The translations under genes were made by a program, and so were the position numbers. A DNA stretch of 64,000 bases from Salipaludibacillus agaradhaerens (GTDB lineage: Bacteria > Bacillota > Bacilli > Bacillales > Salisediminibacteriaceae). The DNA lies in assembly GCF_002019735.1 (NCBI RefSeq), contig NZ_KV917378.1, forward strand, positions 2,630,869-2,694,868. Reading direction: 5' to 3'. The notes under the pieces were generated by a model. That model ran no database searches, had not been told where the DNA came from, and worked only from the letters and a program-made list of their open reading frames with translations. The number at the start of each line of letters is the position of its first letter. The stretch's first letter is position 1. Shown one piece after another: positions 15,812 to 23,530 of the stretch.

Positions 15812-18208
15812 TTACTCTAAATCTCGTTTAATCGTACCTGCCTCTTCGGCCTCCTGACCATTGATGAACACTTGTCGTCCGTTACGGTTATTGAAGGTGA
15901 AGTGAAGTTTCTGTAAGGCCGGTGTGTAGTGACCATCAACCATATAATGAAGATTCACCGTCTCAGGCGTTTCCTCCACTTTTAATTGGAAGTAACAATA
16001 GTCCCCATCCTGATATTTCTGGGTTAAACCGTCATCATCATAAAAACGTCGTTCAAATGATGTATGCCCATTCGTTAAATTAATCGTAAATTCACGGTCA
16101 ACCTCCTCAGCACCAAAACCGCCATCATGAGCTAAGACCGCTAATGGCAAAATCGAGCCTTCTTTCATGAAAAATAACGGCTGATCCATTGGAAGCTCGA
16201 CATTTACATAACTTCCACCACGATATGACTTTCCGGTCAGGTAATAAATCCAAGAGGTCCCCTCTGGCAGATAGACGGATTTCTGTGTCATGTCTTTTTC
16301 CGTTGCAGTCACAACGAGAACATCGTCACCTAATAAAAACTCATCGCTCTCCTTATAGGCCTCTTCATCATCTTCATAATTGAAGAATAAAGGCTTTACC
16401 AACGGTTCATTATTTTCTGAAGCCTGATGAAGCAAGTCATAAATATATGGAATGAGTCGCGCTCTAAATGTCATCAGTCCCGACACATCGCTAAGATACT
16501 CTTTATACATCCAAGGAACATTAACGGTTTTGTCATCGTTCCAGGAGTGGATCGTGAATCGCGGGTGGAAAATGCCGTTTTGGATCCAGCGGACAAATAG
16601 TTCAGGTTCAGGTGCGTCACCGGCAAAGCCGCCCACATCATGGCCAAAATTGTAGATGCCTGACAAACTTAGGCCAACACCTGTGCGAATATTGTACTTC
16701 AGCGTCTCCCAGCTTGTTCGGTTATCGCCCGTCCACGTTTGTGCATAACGTTGCATTCCTGGACAACCAGAGCGTGAAATCAAGTAAGGACGTTCACTTG
16801 AGGTAAACTCCTTTTGCGCTTCAAGAGAAGCCTTCATCATAAGCAATGTCATGACAGGCCGGTATTCGCGAATAGAGCGCTCCTGTCCAAATCCATGAAT
16901 TCGTGCACGATTATCCCAAATTTCATACTCGTTGTTGTCATTCCACGTTGAAGAAATGCCATAGCTGAGGAGTTGCTCCTTAACTTTTGTTTTCCACCAG
17001 TCAATCGTTGCCGGATTGGTAAAATCGAGATAGGATCCTCTTTCATCCCAAAATTGAATCAGTTCAGGCTCATCCTCTTTCGCTTGTTTGATAAATAACT
17101 CTTTCTCTTTCCCCTCTTCATAGAGAGGGTGGTCAATCAACATGGCCGGTTTAATATTGGCACAGAGTCGAACACCGGCATCCACAAAATCTTGAAACAG
17201 CTTTTTGGGATCAGGAAATTTATCGCGATTCCAGTTAAACACATATCGTTTATCACCAATGGATGTGTAGCCTGACGAGAGCTGAAAAGAGTCACATGGA
17301 ATATCGTATGTCTGACAATCATGAATAAATTGATAGAGCTGATCTTGAGCATCATCCGCATCCGTATAGGTCATAGTCGAGCCTGAATAGCCAAGGCTCC
17401 ATTTAGGCCCCATAATGGTCTTACCCGTGAGCCACCCATACTGTTTCAACACATCTCTTAGACTCGTACCGGAAATGAAATAGTAATCAAGATCACCACC
17501 TTCTGCATGATAATAGCGATAATAACCATGGTAGTTATCCATTTCATTGCCCATATCAAACGTACTCGTTGATAAATTATCATACAGTATCCCGTAGGTT
17601 GACTCGTTTTTCACCATATAAAATGGAATGTGCTTGTAAAGGGGATCTGTATGCTGTGGGTCATATCCCATCGGGTCAAAATTTTTCATACGATAGCGTC
17701 TGCCGTACCGGTTGAGATCTCCAGTTTTTTCACCGAGACCGTAATAGCGGTCTGACGAACTGCGAGACATATAATGGTACACGCCGTCTCCAAGATCACC
17801 TTTGTGATTATACGAGACAGTATCACGATCAGCCGCCACCTGGACCCAGTTATCATGCTTTTTCTCAAACCAGGTCAGCTTCAGTTCAGACAGACGAATG
17901 ACAACTTTCAGCTTTTCTGTTTCCAGCGCCAATTCATCTCCATCCTGACAAGCCGAATAGTCAGGCAAGCTGAAAGGACTCACATCCAGACGGTCTCTCC
18001 CTTCAAACGGTACATCTTCAAGTCCTGGGGCAATCATCCATGTTTCAGGGGTGGTTAGCTCATCTCCAGTTGTCATAAGAACTCTAAAGACAGTGTCTTC
18101 AAGAACCATGACCTGAAGTGTTTTATTCACCTCCTTAAGGTGGACCGATACTATATGATCCTGCTTATTTACGACGGCCTTATCCGTCGTCACAATCGTT
18201 TTATCCAC
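15812..18208 (-). CDS. Glycoside hydrolase family 31 (alpha-glucosidase/alpha-xylosidase type)
   Basis: The 798-aa retaining alpha-glycosidase has an N-terminal beta-sandwich (1-250), a (beta/alpha)8 barrel (260-620) and C-terminal beta domains. The nucleophile region reads TWNDNNEYEIWD with Asp424, where W-N-D-M-N-E is usual. The acid/base is in WTGDNRTSW (Asp495). DVGGFAG and FHPRFTIHSW complete the GH31 active site. No signal peptide, so it acts in the cytosol. GTG start with AAGGAGG 8 nt upstream. It lies 13 nt from dctM and 13 nt from uxaC. I infer that it trims an alpha-linked uronate-containing oligosaccharide imported by TRAP. Exact substrate unknown. Confidence 0.85.
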   Translation of the reverse strand: MDKTIVTTDKAVVNKQDHIVSVHLKEVNKTLQVMVLEDTVFRVLMTTGDELTTPETWMIAPGLEDVPFEGRDRLDVSPFSLPDYSACQDGDELALETEKLKVVIRLSELKLTWFEKKHDNWVQVAADRDTVSYNHKGDLGDGVYHYMSRSSSDRYYGLGEKTGDLNRYGRRYRMKNFDPMGYDPQHTDPLYKHIPFYMVKNESTYGILYDNLSTSTFDMGNEMDNYHGYYRYYHAEGGDLDYYFISGTSLRDVLKQYGWLTGKTIMGPKWSLGYSGSTMTYTDADDAQDQLYQFIHDCQTYDIPCDSFQLSSGYTSIGDKRYVFNWNRDKFPDPKKLFQDFVDAGVRLCANIKPAMLIDHPLYEEGKEKELFIKQAKEDEPELIQFWDERGSYLDFTNPATIDWWKTKVKEQLLSYGISSTWNDNNEYEIWDNRARIHGFGQERSIREYRPVMTLLMMKASLEAQKEFTSSERPYLISRSGCPGMQRYAQTWTGDNRTSWETLKYNIRTGVGLSLSGIYNFGHDVGGFAGDAPEPELFVRWIQNGIFHPRFTIHSWNDDKTVNVPWMYKEYLSDVSGLMTFRARLIPYIYDLLHQASENNEPLVKPLFFNYEDDEEAYKESDEFLLGDDVLVVTATEKDMTQKSVYLPEGTSWIYYLTGKSYRGGSYVNVELPMDQPLFFMKEGSILPLAVLAHDGGFGAEEVDREFTINLTNGHTSFERRFYDDDGLTQKYQDGDYCYFQLKVEETPETVNLHYMVDGHYTPALQKLHFTFNNRNGRQVFINGQEAEEAGTIKRDLE

Positions 18209-18221
18209 TTGAGCGGCCTCC

Positions 18222-19526
18222 TTACATTAAGCCAAATAATTTAGGAATAAATAAACTGATTTCCGGAATGTAAACGATAAAGAGGAGAGTAATAATCAGA
18301 ACAACAAACATTTTTAACAGTGGTCTGATCACATCCTCTATTGGGACATCACCGACACTACACCCGATAAACAACGCACTTCCAACCGGCGGTGTCATAA
18401 TCCCAATTGCGAGGTTAAACACCATCATAATCCCGAAGTGAACCGGATCAACCCCCATCTGTGTAGCAATTGGCAAGAAGATCGGTGTGAAAATAAGAAC
18501 GGCTGGTGTCAGATCCATAAAGGTACCTATTATGAGTAAGACGACCATCATAATAAGAAGGACAATCACCTTTTCATCAGATACACTAAGAATGAGTTGA
18601 CTGATCGCTGCCGGAATACCAGTCACTGCCATCGCCCATGACATGATCGATGATGCACCTACAAGAAATAGTACGATTCCCGTCATAACGATTGATTCTT
18701 TCATAATGATCGGAATATGGCGCCATGTTAGTGATTTATAAACGAGCGAGAGGACGAGTGAATAAAGTACGGCAACAGCAGCCCCCTCAGTGGCAGTGAA
18801 AACACCGGCGACAATTCCGCCTATTACGATGAAGATAAGCATTAAACTCGGCAAAGCCTGTAGTACAACTTGGACGCCTTCTTTAAAGGTCGGCTTCGGT
18901 GAAACAGGGTACTTTTCTTTTTTAGCGATAATATAAGCGACGATCATTACAGCTAACCCCATCATAATCCCTGGCAGATACCCGGCCATAAACAAGGCAC
19001 TGATAGACGTTCCGCCACTAACTAACGAGTAAATAATGAGGACACCACTTGGCGGGATCAATAATCCGGCTGGTGATGATGCAATATTCACCGCTGCAGA
19101 GTAGGCTTTATTGTAGCCTTCCTTTTTCTGTAATGGCGCCATCACACTACCGATAGCAGCGGCAGAAGCAACTGCTGATCCTGAGATTGAGCCAAATAAC
19201 ATATTTCCCACAACGTTTGTATGCGCAAGGGACCCAGGCAAACGACCAGCAAGTAGCTTGGCCAGATTCACTAACCTCAGGGCAATTCCCCCGTTATTCA
19301 TAATACTCCCTGACAAGATAAAGAAAATGACGGCAAGTAGGGCAAAACTGTTAATTCCCCCGACCATTTTTTGGGCGGCTGTAAACATGATAATATCCGT
19401 CGGCAAGGCCAGAAAGACCGTAGCAACTGAGGCGATACCAATACTAATCGAAATAGGTACGCCTATTGCGAGAAAGATGAAGAATGTAACAAATAATAAT
19501 AATGATGCTTGTAGGGCCATTTCCAT
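18222..19526 (-). CDS. dctM: TRAP transporter large permease (DctM)
   Basis: This 434-aa membrane protein has about 12 helices and forms the ion-coupled translocation channel of a tripartite TRAP importer. Family features are FLAIGVPISISIGIAS at the start, GSIMNNGGIALRLVNLAK, GSISGSAVASAAAIGSVM, PPSGVLIIYSLVSGGTS and NLAIGIMTPPVGSALF. GGGAGGTG precedes the ATG. It lies 3 nt downstream of dctQ. The operon identifies the substrate as a hexuronate or a uronate-containing oligosaccharide. Confidence 0.93.
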   Translation of the reverse strand: MEMALQASLLLFVTFFIFLAIGVPISISIGIASVATVFLALPTDIIMFTAAQKMVGGINSFALLAVIFFILSGSIMNNGGIALRLVNLAKLLAGRLPGSLAHTNVVGNMLFGSISGSAVASAAAIGSVMAPLQKKEGYNKAYSAAVNIASSPAGLLIPPSGVLIIYSLVSGGTSISALFMAGYLPGIMMGLAVMIVAYIIAKKEKYPVSPKPTFKEGVQVVLQALPSLMLIFIVIGGIVAGVFTATEGAAVAVLYSLVLSLVYKSLTWRHIPIIMKESIVMTGIVLFLVGASSIMSWAMAVTGIPAAISQLILSVSDEKVIVLLIMMVVLLIIGTFMDLTPAVLIFTPIFLPIATQMGVDPVHFGIMMVFNLAIGIMTPPVGSALFIGCSVGDVPIEDVIRPLLKMFVVLIITLLFIVYIPEISLFIPKLFGLM

Positions 19527-19529
19527 CGT

Positions 19530-20066
19530 TTACACCTCCCGGTCATCTGGAGAACCCAGGACAGCTATGTCTTCATTTTCTTCAACCTTGTATCCCTTTG
19601 AACGCTCCATTATATTGATCAATTGATAAAAAATCATCAGCACGCCTGAAATCGGTAAAATGGCATAAATAACACCCATTGGCCAGCGAAGAATCGGTGA
19701 CAGCTGTCCCATCGTCGAGTCTACAATGGCATATCCTCCGCGAACGAGAATCGTAAAAATAAAGATGATCACAATGACATCAATGACGATTTGTAAGCTC
19801 ACACCTTTTTTACCGGTGAGTTTGTTTTTCAGAAAAACAATGGCTAAATGTTGATTACTACCAAATGCATAGGTGGCACCAAGAAAGGCTACCCAGATTA
19901 ATAGAAAACGAAGCAACTCTTCAGTAAAAGTACTCGGTGCACCGAGCACATAACGGCTGAACACCTGCCAGATAGCTCCGAATACAAGAATCGTTGTCAG
20001 TATGGACGCAATAATCATAACCATATAATTCAGCGTGGATTTAAATCGTGCTAAGGCTCTTACCAT
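19530..20066 (-). CDS. dctQ: TRAP transporter small permease (DctQ)
   Basis: This four-helix subunit pairs with DctM. It shows the typical FSRYVLGAPSTFTEELLRFLLIWVAFLGA core and ends in a polar tail. AAGGA is 9 nt before an ATG at 20066 (178 aa, starting MVRALARF). An upstream ATG at 20075 overlaps the ribosome site and is less likely. A gap of ~180 nt with a strong hairpin separates it from dctP. Confidence 0.9.
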   Translation of the reverse strand: MVRALARFKSTLNYMVMIIASILTTILVFGAIWQVFSRYVLGAPSTFTEELLRFLLIWVAFLGATYAFGSNQHLAIVFLKNKLTGKKGVSLQIVIDVIVIIFIFTILVRGGYAIVDSTMGQLSPILRWPMGVIYAILPISGVLMIFYQLINIMERSKGYKVEENEDIAVLGSPDDREV

Positions 20067-20122
20067 TAGCCTCATTCCTTTTCTGTTTCTTTATTTCCCA
20101 AACGCCCTTTATATCCCTTCAT

Positions 20123-20154
20123 TTACCGGTGGCTAATAACGCTGCCACCGGTAA
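20123..20154 (-). promoter_or_regulatory. Intercistronic hairpin between dctP and dctQ
   Basis: An 11-bp perfect stem (TTACCGGTGGC and its complement) encloses a 10-nt loop, without a U run. In periplasmic-binding-protein operons such hairpins protect the binding-protein mRNA or attenuate downstream genes, giving more DctP than permease. That role is inferred from position. Confidence 0.65.
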
Positions 20155-20217
20155 TTACCAGACGACGTAAAATCTAGTTCGATCATGGCCATGACACTTA
20201 TTTCAGTATCGCAATCT

Positions 20218-20232
20218 TAGAAAGCGCTTACT
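20218..20232 (-). promoter_or_regulatory. cre-like sequence downstream of dctP
   Basis: TAGAAAGCGCTTACT matches the CcpA box WTGNAANCGNWNNCW with one mismatch in the second position. It lies just after the dctP stop and before the intercistronic hairpin, so it could act as a roadblock for the downstream genes. Weaker than the perfect cre at 21397. Confidence 0.4.
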
Positions 20233-20249
20233 TCAAAAAGCTAGATAAC

Positions 20250-21317
20250 CTATCTTAACGCTTCAAACGCATCTAATAACGTTGCAATCTTTTCATCTTC
20301 ACGGTACTTCTCATGGACTGGTTGGACAGCTTCAAAGAATGCCTCCTGCTCTGGATAATAGAATTCTACACCCATTTCTTCAGCTTCCTCCATTGCTTCA
20401 TCAATGGCATCAGCCCACACCTCAATCTGATACTCTGTTGAACGGGCAGCGGCATCACTTAAGATGTCCTGTTGATCAGAGGACAGACCGTTCCAAGTAC
20501 TACTGCTCATCACAAGCATGTCTGGAATACGCGTATGCTCATCGAATGAGAACGCTTTTGCCACTTCGCCATGTTGGCCTGTTGTCAATGCTGTTGGATT
20601 ACTCTCGGCACCATCCACAACGCCTTGTTGAAGTGCTGTATAAATTTCACCATAAGGCATTGGTGTCGGCGCTCCACCCATTGCCTCCAACATATCAATC
20701 TGAGTCTGACTATCCATCACGCGAATTCTCAATCCTTGAAGATCATCTGGATGCATAATCGGTGTGTCACGTGTATAAAAGCTTCGTGCTCCAGAATCAT
20801 ACCAAGTTAACCCGATAAAACCTTCGTCCTCAGTATCCATATAGAGATCCTGAACAGCCTCAGATGCCATTGATTCGAAAAAATGATCTTCGTCAGCAAA
20901 GACATACGGTAAACTAAACGCTGAATAAGCCGATGAGAAGTTCTCTAGTGCTCCTGCACTCACCTTCGTCATGTCAACGCCTCCGACTTGAACTTGCTCA
21001 AGCACTTCACGCTCATCACCTAGAACAGCGTTAGGAAAAATCTCGATGGTCATGGCTCCACCTGATTCCTCCTCAACAATCTCGGCAAAATTCGCTAAAC
21101 CAAGGTGAACAGGATGATCCTCAGCCAAATTGTGACCTAATCTGAAAGACTCGCTTTCTACGTTTGCTGTATTGTTATTACCATTGTTTTCTTCAGTAGC
21201 ATTGTTGCCACCATCTGTGTTTGCGCTTTCATTTTCGTCATTGACATTATCATTACCGCAGGCTGCAAGCACTATAAGTGTCGATAAGGATAACGCTGTG
21301 AGCAAAGACTTTTTCAT
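20250..21317 (-). CDS. dctP: TRAP substrate-binding lipoprotein (DctP)
   Basis: This extracytoplasmic receptor of the TRAP importer is 355 aa. A lipoprotein signal ends in LAACG (lipidated Cys20). A low-complexity Asn/Glu linker (21-55) tethers it to the membrane. The DctP fold follows: FRLGHNLAEDHPVHLGL, PNAVLGDEREVLEQVQVG, the substrate-arginine region LQGLRIRVMDSQ, and AMGGAPTPMPYGEIYTALQQG. The GLRIRV arginine and GVVDGAESNP fit carboxylate-sugar binders. AAAGGGGG precedes the ATG. It is the promoter-proximal gene of the hexuronate operon. Confidence 0.93.
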   Translation of the reverse strand: MKKSLLTALSLSTLIVLAACGNDNVNDENESANTDGGNNATEENNGNNNTANVESESFRLGHNLAEDHPVHLGLANFAEIVEEESGGAMTIEIFPNAVLGDEREVLEQVQVGGVDMTKVSAGALENFSSAYSAFSLPYVFADEDHFFESMASEAVQDLYMDTEDEGFIGLTWYDSGARSFYTRDTPIMHPDDLQGLRIRVMDSQTQIDMLEAMGGAPTPMPYGEIYTALQQGVVDGAESNPTALTTGQHGEVAKAFSFDEHTRIPDMLVMSSSTWNGLSSDQQDILSDAAARSTEYQIEVWADAIDEAMEEAEEMGVEFYYPEQEAFFEAVQPVHEKYREDEKIATLLDAFEALR

Positions 21318-21342
21318 ACTATTTCCCCCTTTAATTTTAATT

Positions 21343-21361
21343 GTTAGTCCACTTAACTAAC
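21343..21361 (-). promoter_or_regulatory. Probable ROK-repressor operator
   Basis: GTTAGT and ACTAAC form a perfect 6-7-6 inverted repeat centred just downstream of the predicted transcription start of dctP. Its flavour (TTAGT...ACTAA) resembles XylR-type operators, and the divergent gene encodes a XylR/NagC-type ROK protein. Confidence 0.55.
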
Positions 21362-21372
21362 TATTGATTTAG

Positions 21373-21401
21373 ATTATAGCAAGGGTTATAATTAAAAGCA
21401 A
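21373..21401 (-). promoter_or_regulatory. Promoter of the hexuronate operon
   Basis: On the minus strand, TTGCTT (21401-21396) is followed after exactly 17 nt by a consensus TATAAT (21378-21373). The weak -35 and perfect -10 sit about 55 nt upstream of the dctP ATG. Confidence 0.65.
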
Positions 21402-21411
21402 CCGCTTTCAA
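21397..21411 (-). promoter_or_regulatory. Catabolite-responsive element (cre) over the -35
   Basis: TTGAAAGCGGTTGCT matches the Bacillus cre consensus WTGNAANCGNWNNCW at every position. Because it covers the -35 hexamer of the dctP promoter, CcpA binding should repress the operon when glucose is present. Confidence 0.75.
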
Positions 21412-21460
21412 ATTTTTAATTTTTATTTCTTACAATTTCATGAACTGAGGGGACTAAACA

Positions 21461-22669
21461 ATGGAAGTTAAAGCATCAAAATTCATTAAAGATAAAAACA
21501 GGAAAAAGATTTTGGAAGAAATTGTTCGAAATCGACGTATTTCCCGTTCGGAACTTTCAAAGATTACGACACTGAATAAAGTGACCACCTCCGCCCAGGT
21601 TAAATCGTTACTGGACGATGGACTCATCTCCGAAGAAAAAGTGGTGCATGCTACAACCTCAGGTAGGCGCCCGTTGAAACTGACGTTAATTGCCCAGTCT
21701 GCCTATTTCTTAGGAATAGACATCGATACCCATCACATTAACTTTCTCTTAAGTGATCTAAACGGCTATCCCATTCATAATGACATCGTCGCTATTAACG
21801 ATAACGACTTTGATTCTGTTATGAAAACCTGTCTCACCCATATTAAGAAATATCAGGAGTTGGAAATTATCAAAGCATCACAGTACGGGCTTGCTAACAT
21901 TGTTTTCGGTGTCCATGGGATTGTCTCAAAAGATGAAAAAATCGCCTTCATCCCCCAGCACCAATGGTCCAACTGTTCGATTAAAGCTTACTTCAAAGAC
22001 ATTCTTGATGTTCGGGTCATTACTGAAAACAGTACGAACCTTTGTGCCTATGCTGAATACACGTTCCAAAAGGAAACAGACAACTTAATCTCAATTAGTA
22101 CGTATTCTGGCATTGGACTGGGCCTTGTAAATAATAATGATATTTTCAAAGGATTTCATGGATTTGCTGGGGAAGTGGGCCATATGATTATTGAAAAAAA
22201 TGGCCTTCAATGCAATTGTGGTAATAGGGGATGCTGGGAGCTTTATGCCTCGGAAAAAGCATTGCTAGCACGTGTTGGGAAAGGACAGAAAAAAGGACAA
22301 GTGACCCTGTCAGAGCTTGAAGAGCTTTACAAATCAGAAGACGACCTTACCATCACAGCCGTTCAGGAACATCTCGATAACCTCGCCATTGGTCTGAACA
22401 ATATTCTCAATATATACAACCCGGAGTCAATCGTTATTAACAGCGGTTTAACAACCATCATAGATGATCTTGAGGCCGCTTTAATCGAGCGCCTCCAGTC
22501 AAAAATGAACAATTACAGCACTCTAAAAGTCTCCCATGTCGGCAAAAGTGCTTGTGTCATCGGCGCTTGCGCCTTAGGTATCCGTGATTTCCTTAATATT
22601 GATGACCTTTACATCGATAGCTCTCAATACGATGAGATCATGGCGAACTCACTGCAAATGATTGAGTGA
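21461..22669 (+). CDS. ROK-family (XylR/NagC-type) transcriptional regulator
   Basis: The 402-aa protein has an N-terminal winged helix-turn-helix (residues 15-75: RKKILEEIVRNRRISRSEL, TTLNKVTTSAQVKSLLDDG) fused to a ROK sugar-kinase-like domain. GIGLGLVNNNDIFKGFHG and GEVGHMIIEKNGLQ lead into the zinc motif CNCGNRGCWE. GAGGGG precedes the ATG. It is divergent from dctP across 143 nt that contain the promoter, cre box and inverted repeat. I infer that it represses the hexuronate operon and is relieved by a uronate or oligosaccharide. It stands where GntR/LacI-type UxuR/ExuR regulators usually occur. Confidence 0.88.
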   Translation: MEVKASKFIKDKNRKKILEEIVRNRRISRSELSKITTLNKVTTSAQVKSLLDDGLISEEKVVHATTSGRRPLKLTLIAQSAYFLGIDIDTHHINFLLSDLNGYPIHNDIVAINDNDFDSVMKTCLTHIKKYQELEIIKASQYGLANIVFGVHGIVSKDEKIAFIPQHQWSNCSIKAYFKDILDVRVITENSTNLCAYAEYTFQKETDNLISISTYSGIGLGLVNNNDIFKGFHGFAGEVGHMIIEKNGLQCNCGNRGCWELYASEKALLARVGKGQKKGQVTLSELEELYKSEDDLTITAVQEHLDNLAIGLNNILNIYNPESIVINSGLTTIIDDLEAALIERLQSKMNNYSTLKVSHVGKSACVIGACALGIRDFLNIDDLYIDSSQYDEIMANSLQMIE

Positions 22670-22741
22670 ACACTTCCTCATTGGAGGCTTACTTGTATGA
22701 TAAAGCTGACAACGAAAATGGGATAAACAGCATCTGCGTTG

Positions 22742-22792
22742 AAGCACTCAGAGCGCCTTCCAATCAATGGGGTCGCTCTGAGTTGCTTTATT
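22742..22792 (+). terminator. Terminator-like hairpin after the ROK gene
   Basis: ACTCAGAGCG (22746-22755) pairs with CGCTCTGAGT (22774-22783), extended by AAGC/GCTT with a bulge, and a T-rich tail follows. The 18-nt loop is long, so efficiency is uncertain. No gene is seen from 22670 to 22942. Confidence 0.6.
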
Positions 22793-22942
22793 TAGCTGGT
22801 CATTTAGACAGCCATTGCACTGGGTGCTAGTTTTAAAGCTTAGGGGTAAATGTTTACGTTTTGAGGCCACGGACAGCAAGAGATGGGTAGTTATTAAGCT
22901 ATCGAAGCTGTCAAACAATGGACAAAATATAACGCCTCTACT

Positions 22943-23140
22943 TTAACTTATTAGAACTAAGATAATCGTCATAATAAACGCCTGGGCACCTGTTATCCCT
23001 AAATCATTTTTCCAATACGTTTTTGCAAAAGGACGCCGCTTCCCTCCTAATAAGCTAAACCCCCTCGCAATTAAAAAACCACATAACCAGATGGAAAAAA
23101 ACACAATAAAAAATCCGATGATATCACCTTCTCCTTTCAA
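22943..23140 (-). CDS. Small two-helix membrane protein, 65 aa
   Basis: Two hydrophobic helices (IIGFFIVFFSIWLCGFLIA and GAQAFIMTIILVLIS) flank a basic loop, GGKRRPFAKTYWKNDLG. The only start in frame is a TTG. An AAAGGAG lies inside the first codons rather than upstream, so initiation may be weak or the true start lost. No family recognised. Confidence 0.45.
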   Translation of the reverse strand: MKGEGDIIGFFIVFFSIWLCGFLIARGFSLLGGKRRPFAKTYWKNDLGITGAQAFIMTIILVLIS

Positions 23141-23158
23141 ATAATGGTCTCTGCTACA

Positions 23159-23271
23159 GACGGACGCTTTCCCGAGGGCTTGTCTTCAGCTAACTTTTGC
23201 GAAAAAATCACCTGCAAAAGTGGATCTTCAGACTGCGCTTCATCCTCCGGGAGTCGCCGTCTTTCACAGTG
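23159..23271 (+). repeat. Dispersed intergenic repeat, copy A
   Basis: This ~113-nt block begins CGGACGCTTTCC and ends GGGAGTCGCCGTCTTTC. A diverged second copy lies at 33343-33449. Its ends are partly complementary (GACGGAC with GCCGTC), suggesting a folded element. It resembles ~100-nt repeats with GGACGCTTTCCG and GGAGTCGCC ends that I recall from many bacilli genomes. Confidence 0.65.
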
Positions 23272-23383
23272 AACAAACATTAGAGAACCAACACCGCTTG
23301 TTTATTTGTGTGAAAACGCCAATATAAAATGGATTCATTTAGTTTAACAAATCATTGATTAACTAGAGAGAACTGTGTATGAT

Positions 23384-23530
23384 TTATTTACTTTTTCTTA
23401 TAATGTTGTTAATTTTATCTATAATTTTCTTATCTAAAGGACTTAATATCCATCTTAAAAGACTCAAAATCAAGCCTATAATAGCTATAAACAGTAAAAT
23501 AGTAAATCCCCATTCTATGCTTTGCAACAT
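23384..23530 (-). CDS. Small single-pass membrane protein, 48 aa
   Basis: An AAGGAGGGGT ribosome site lies immediately before an ATG (3-nt gap), with a TTG at better spacing one codon later. The product is one hydrophobic helix (GFTILLFIAIIGLILSLLRWI) followed by a basic tail (SPLDKKIIDKINNIIRKSK). This is the classic layout of small bacilli membrane peptides, including type I toxins. An opposite-strand frame over the same bases has no ribosome site and is judged a shadow. Confidence 0.5.
   Translation of the reverse strand: MLQSIEWGFTILLFIAIIGLILSLLRWILSPLDKKIIDKINNIIRKSK

Noticed and set aside
11472-19626. Numerous plus-strand frames over the hexuronate operon
   Set aside because: All lie antisense to well-supported enzymes and have no start signals.
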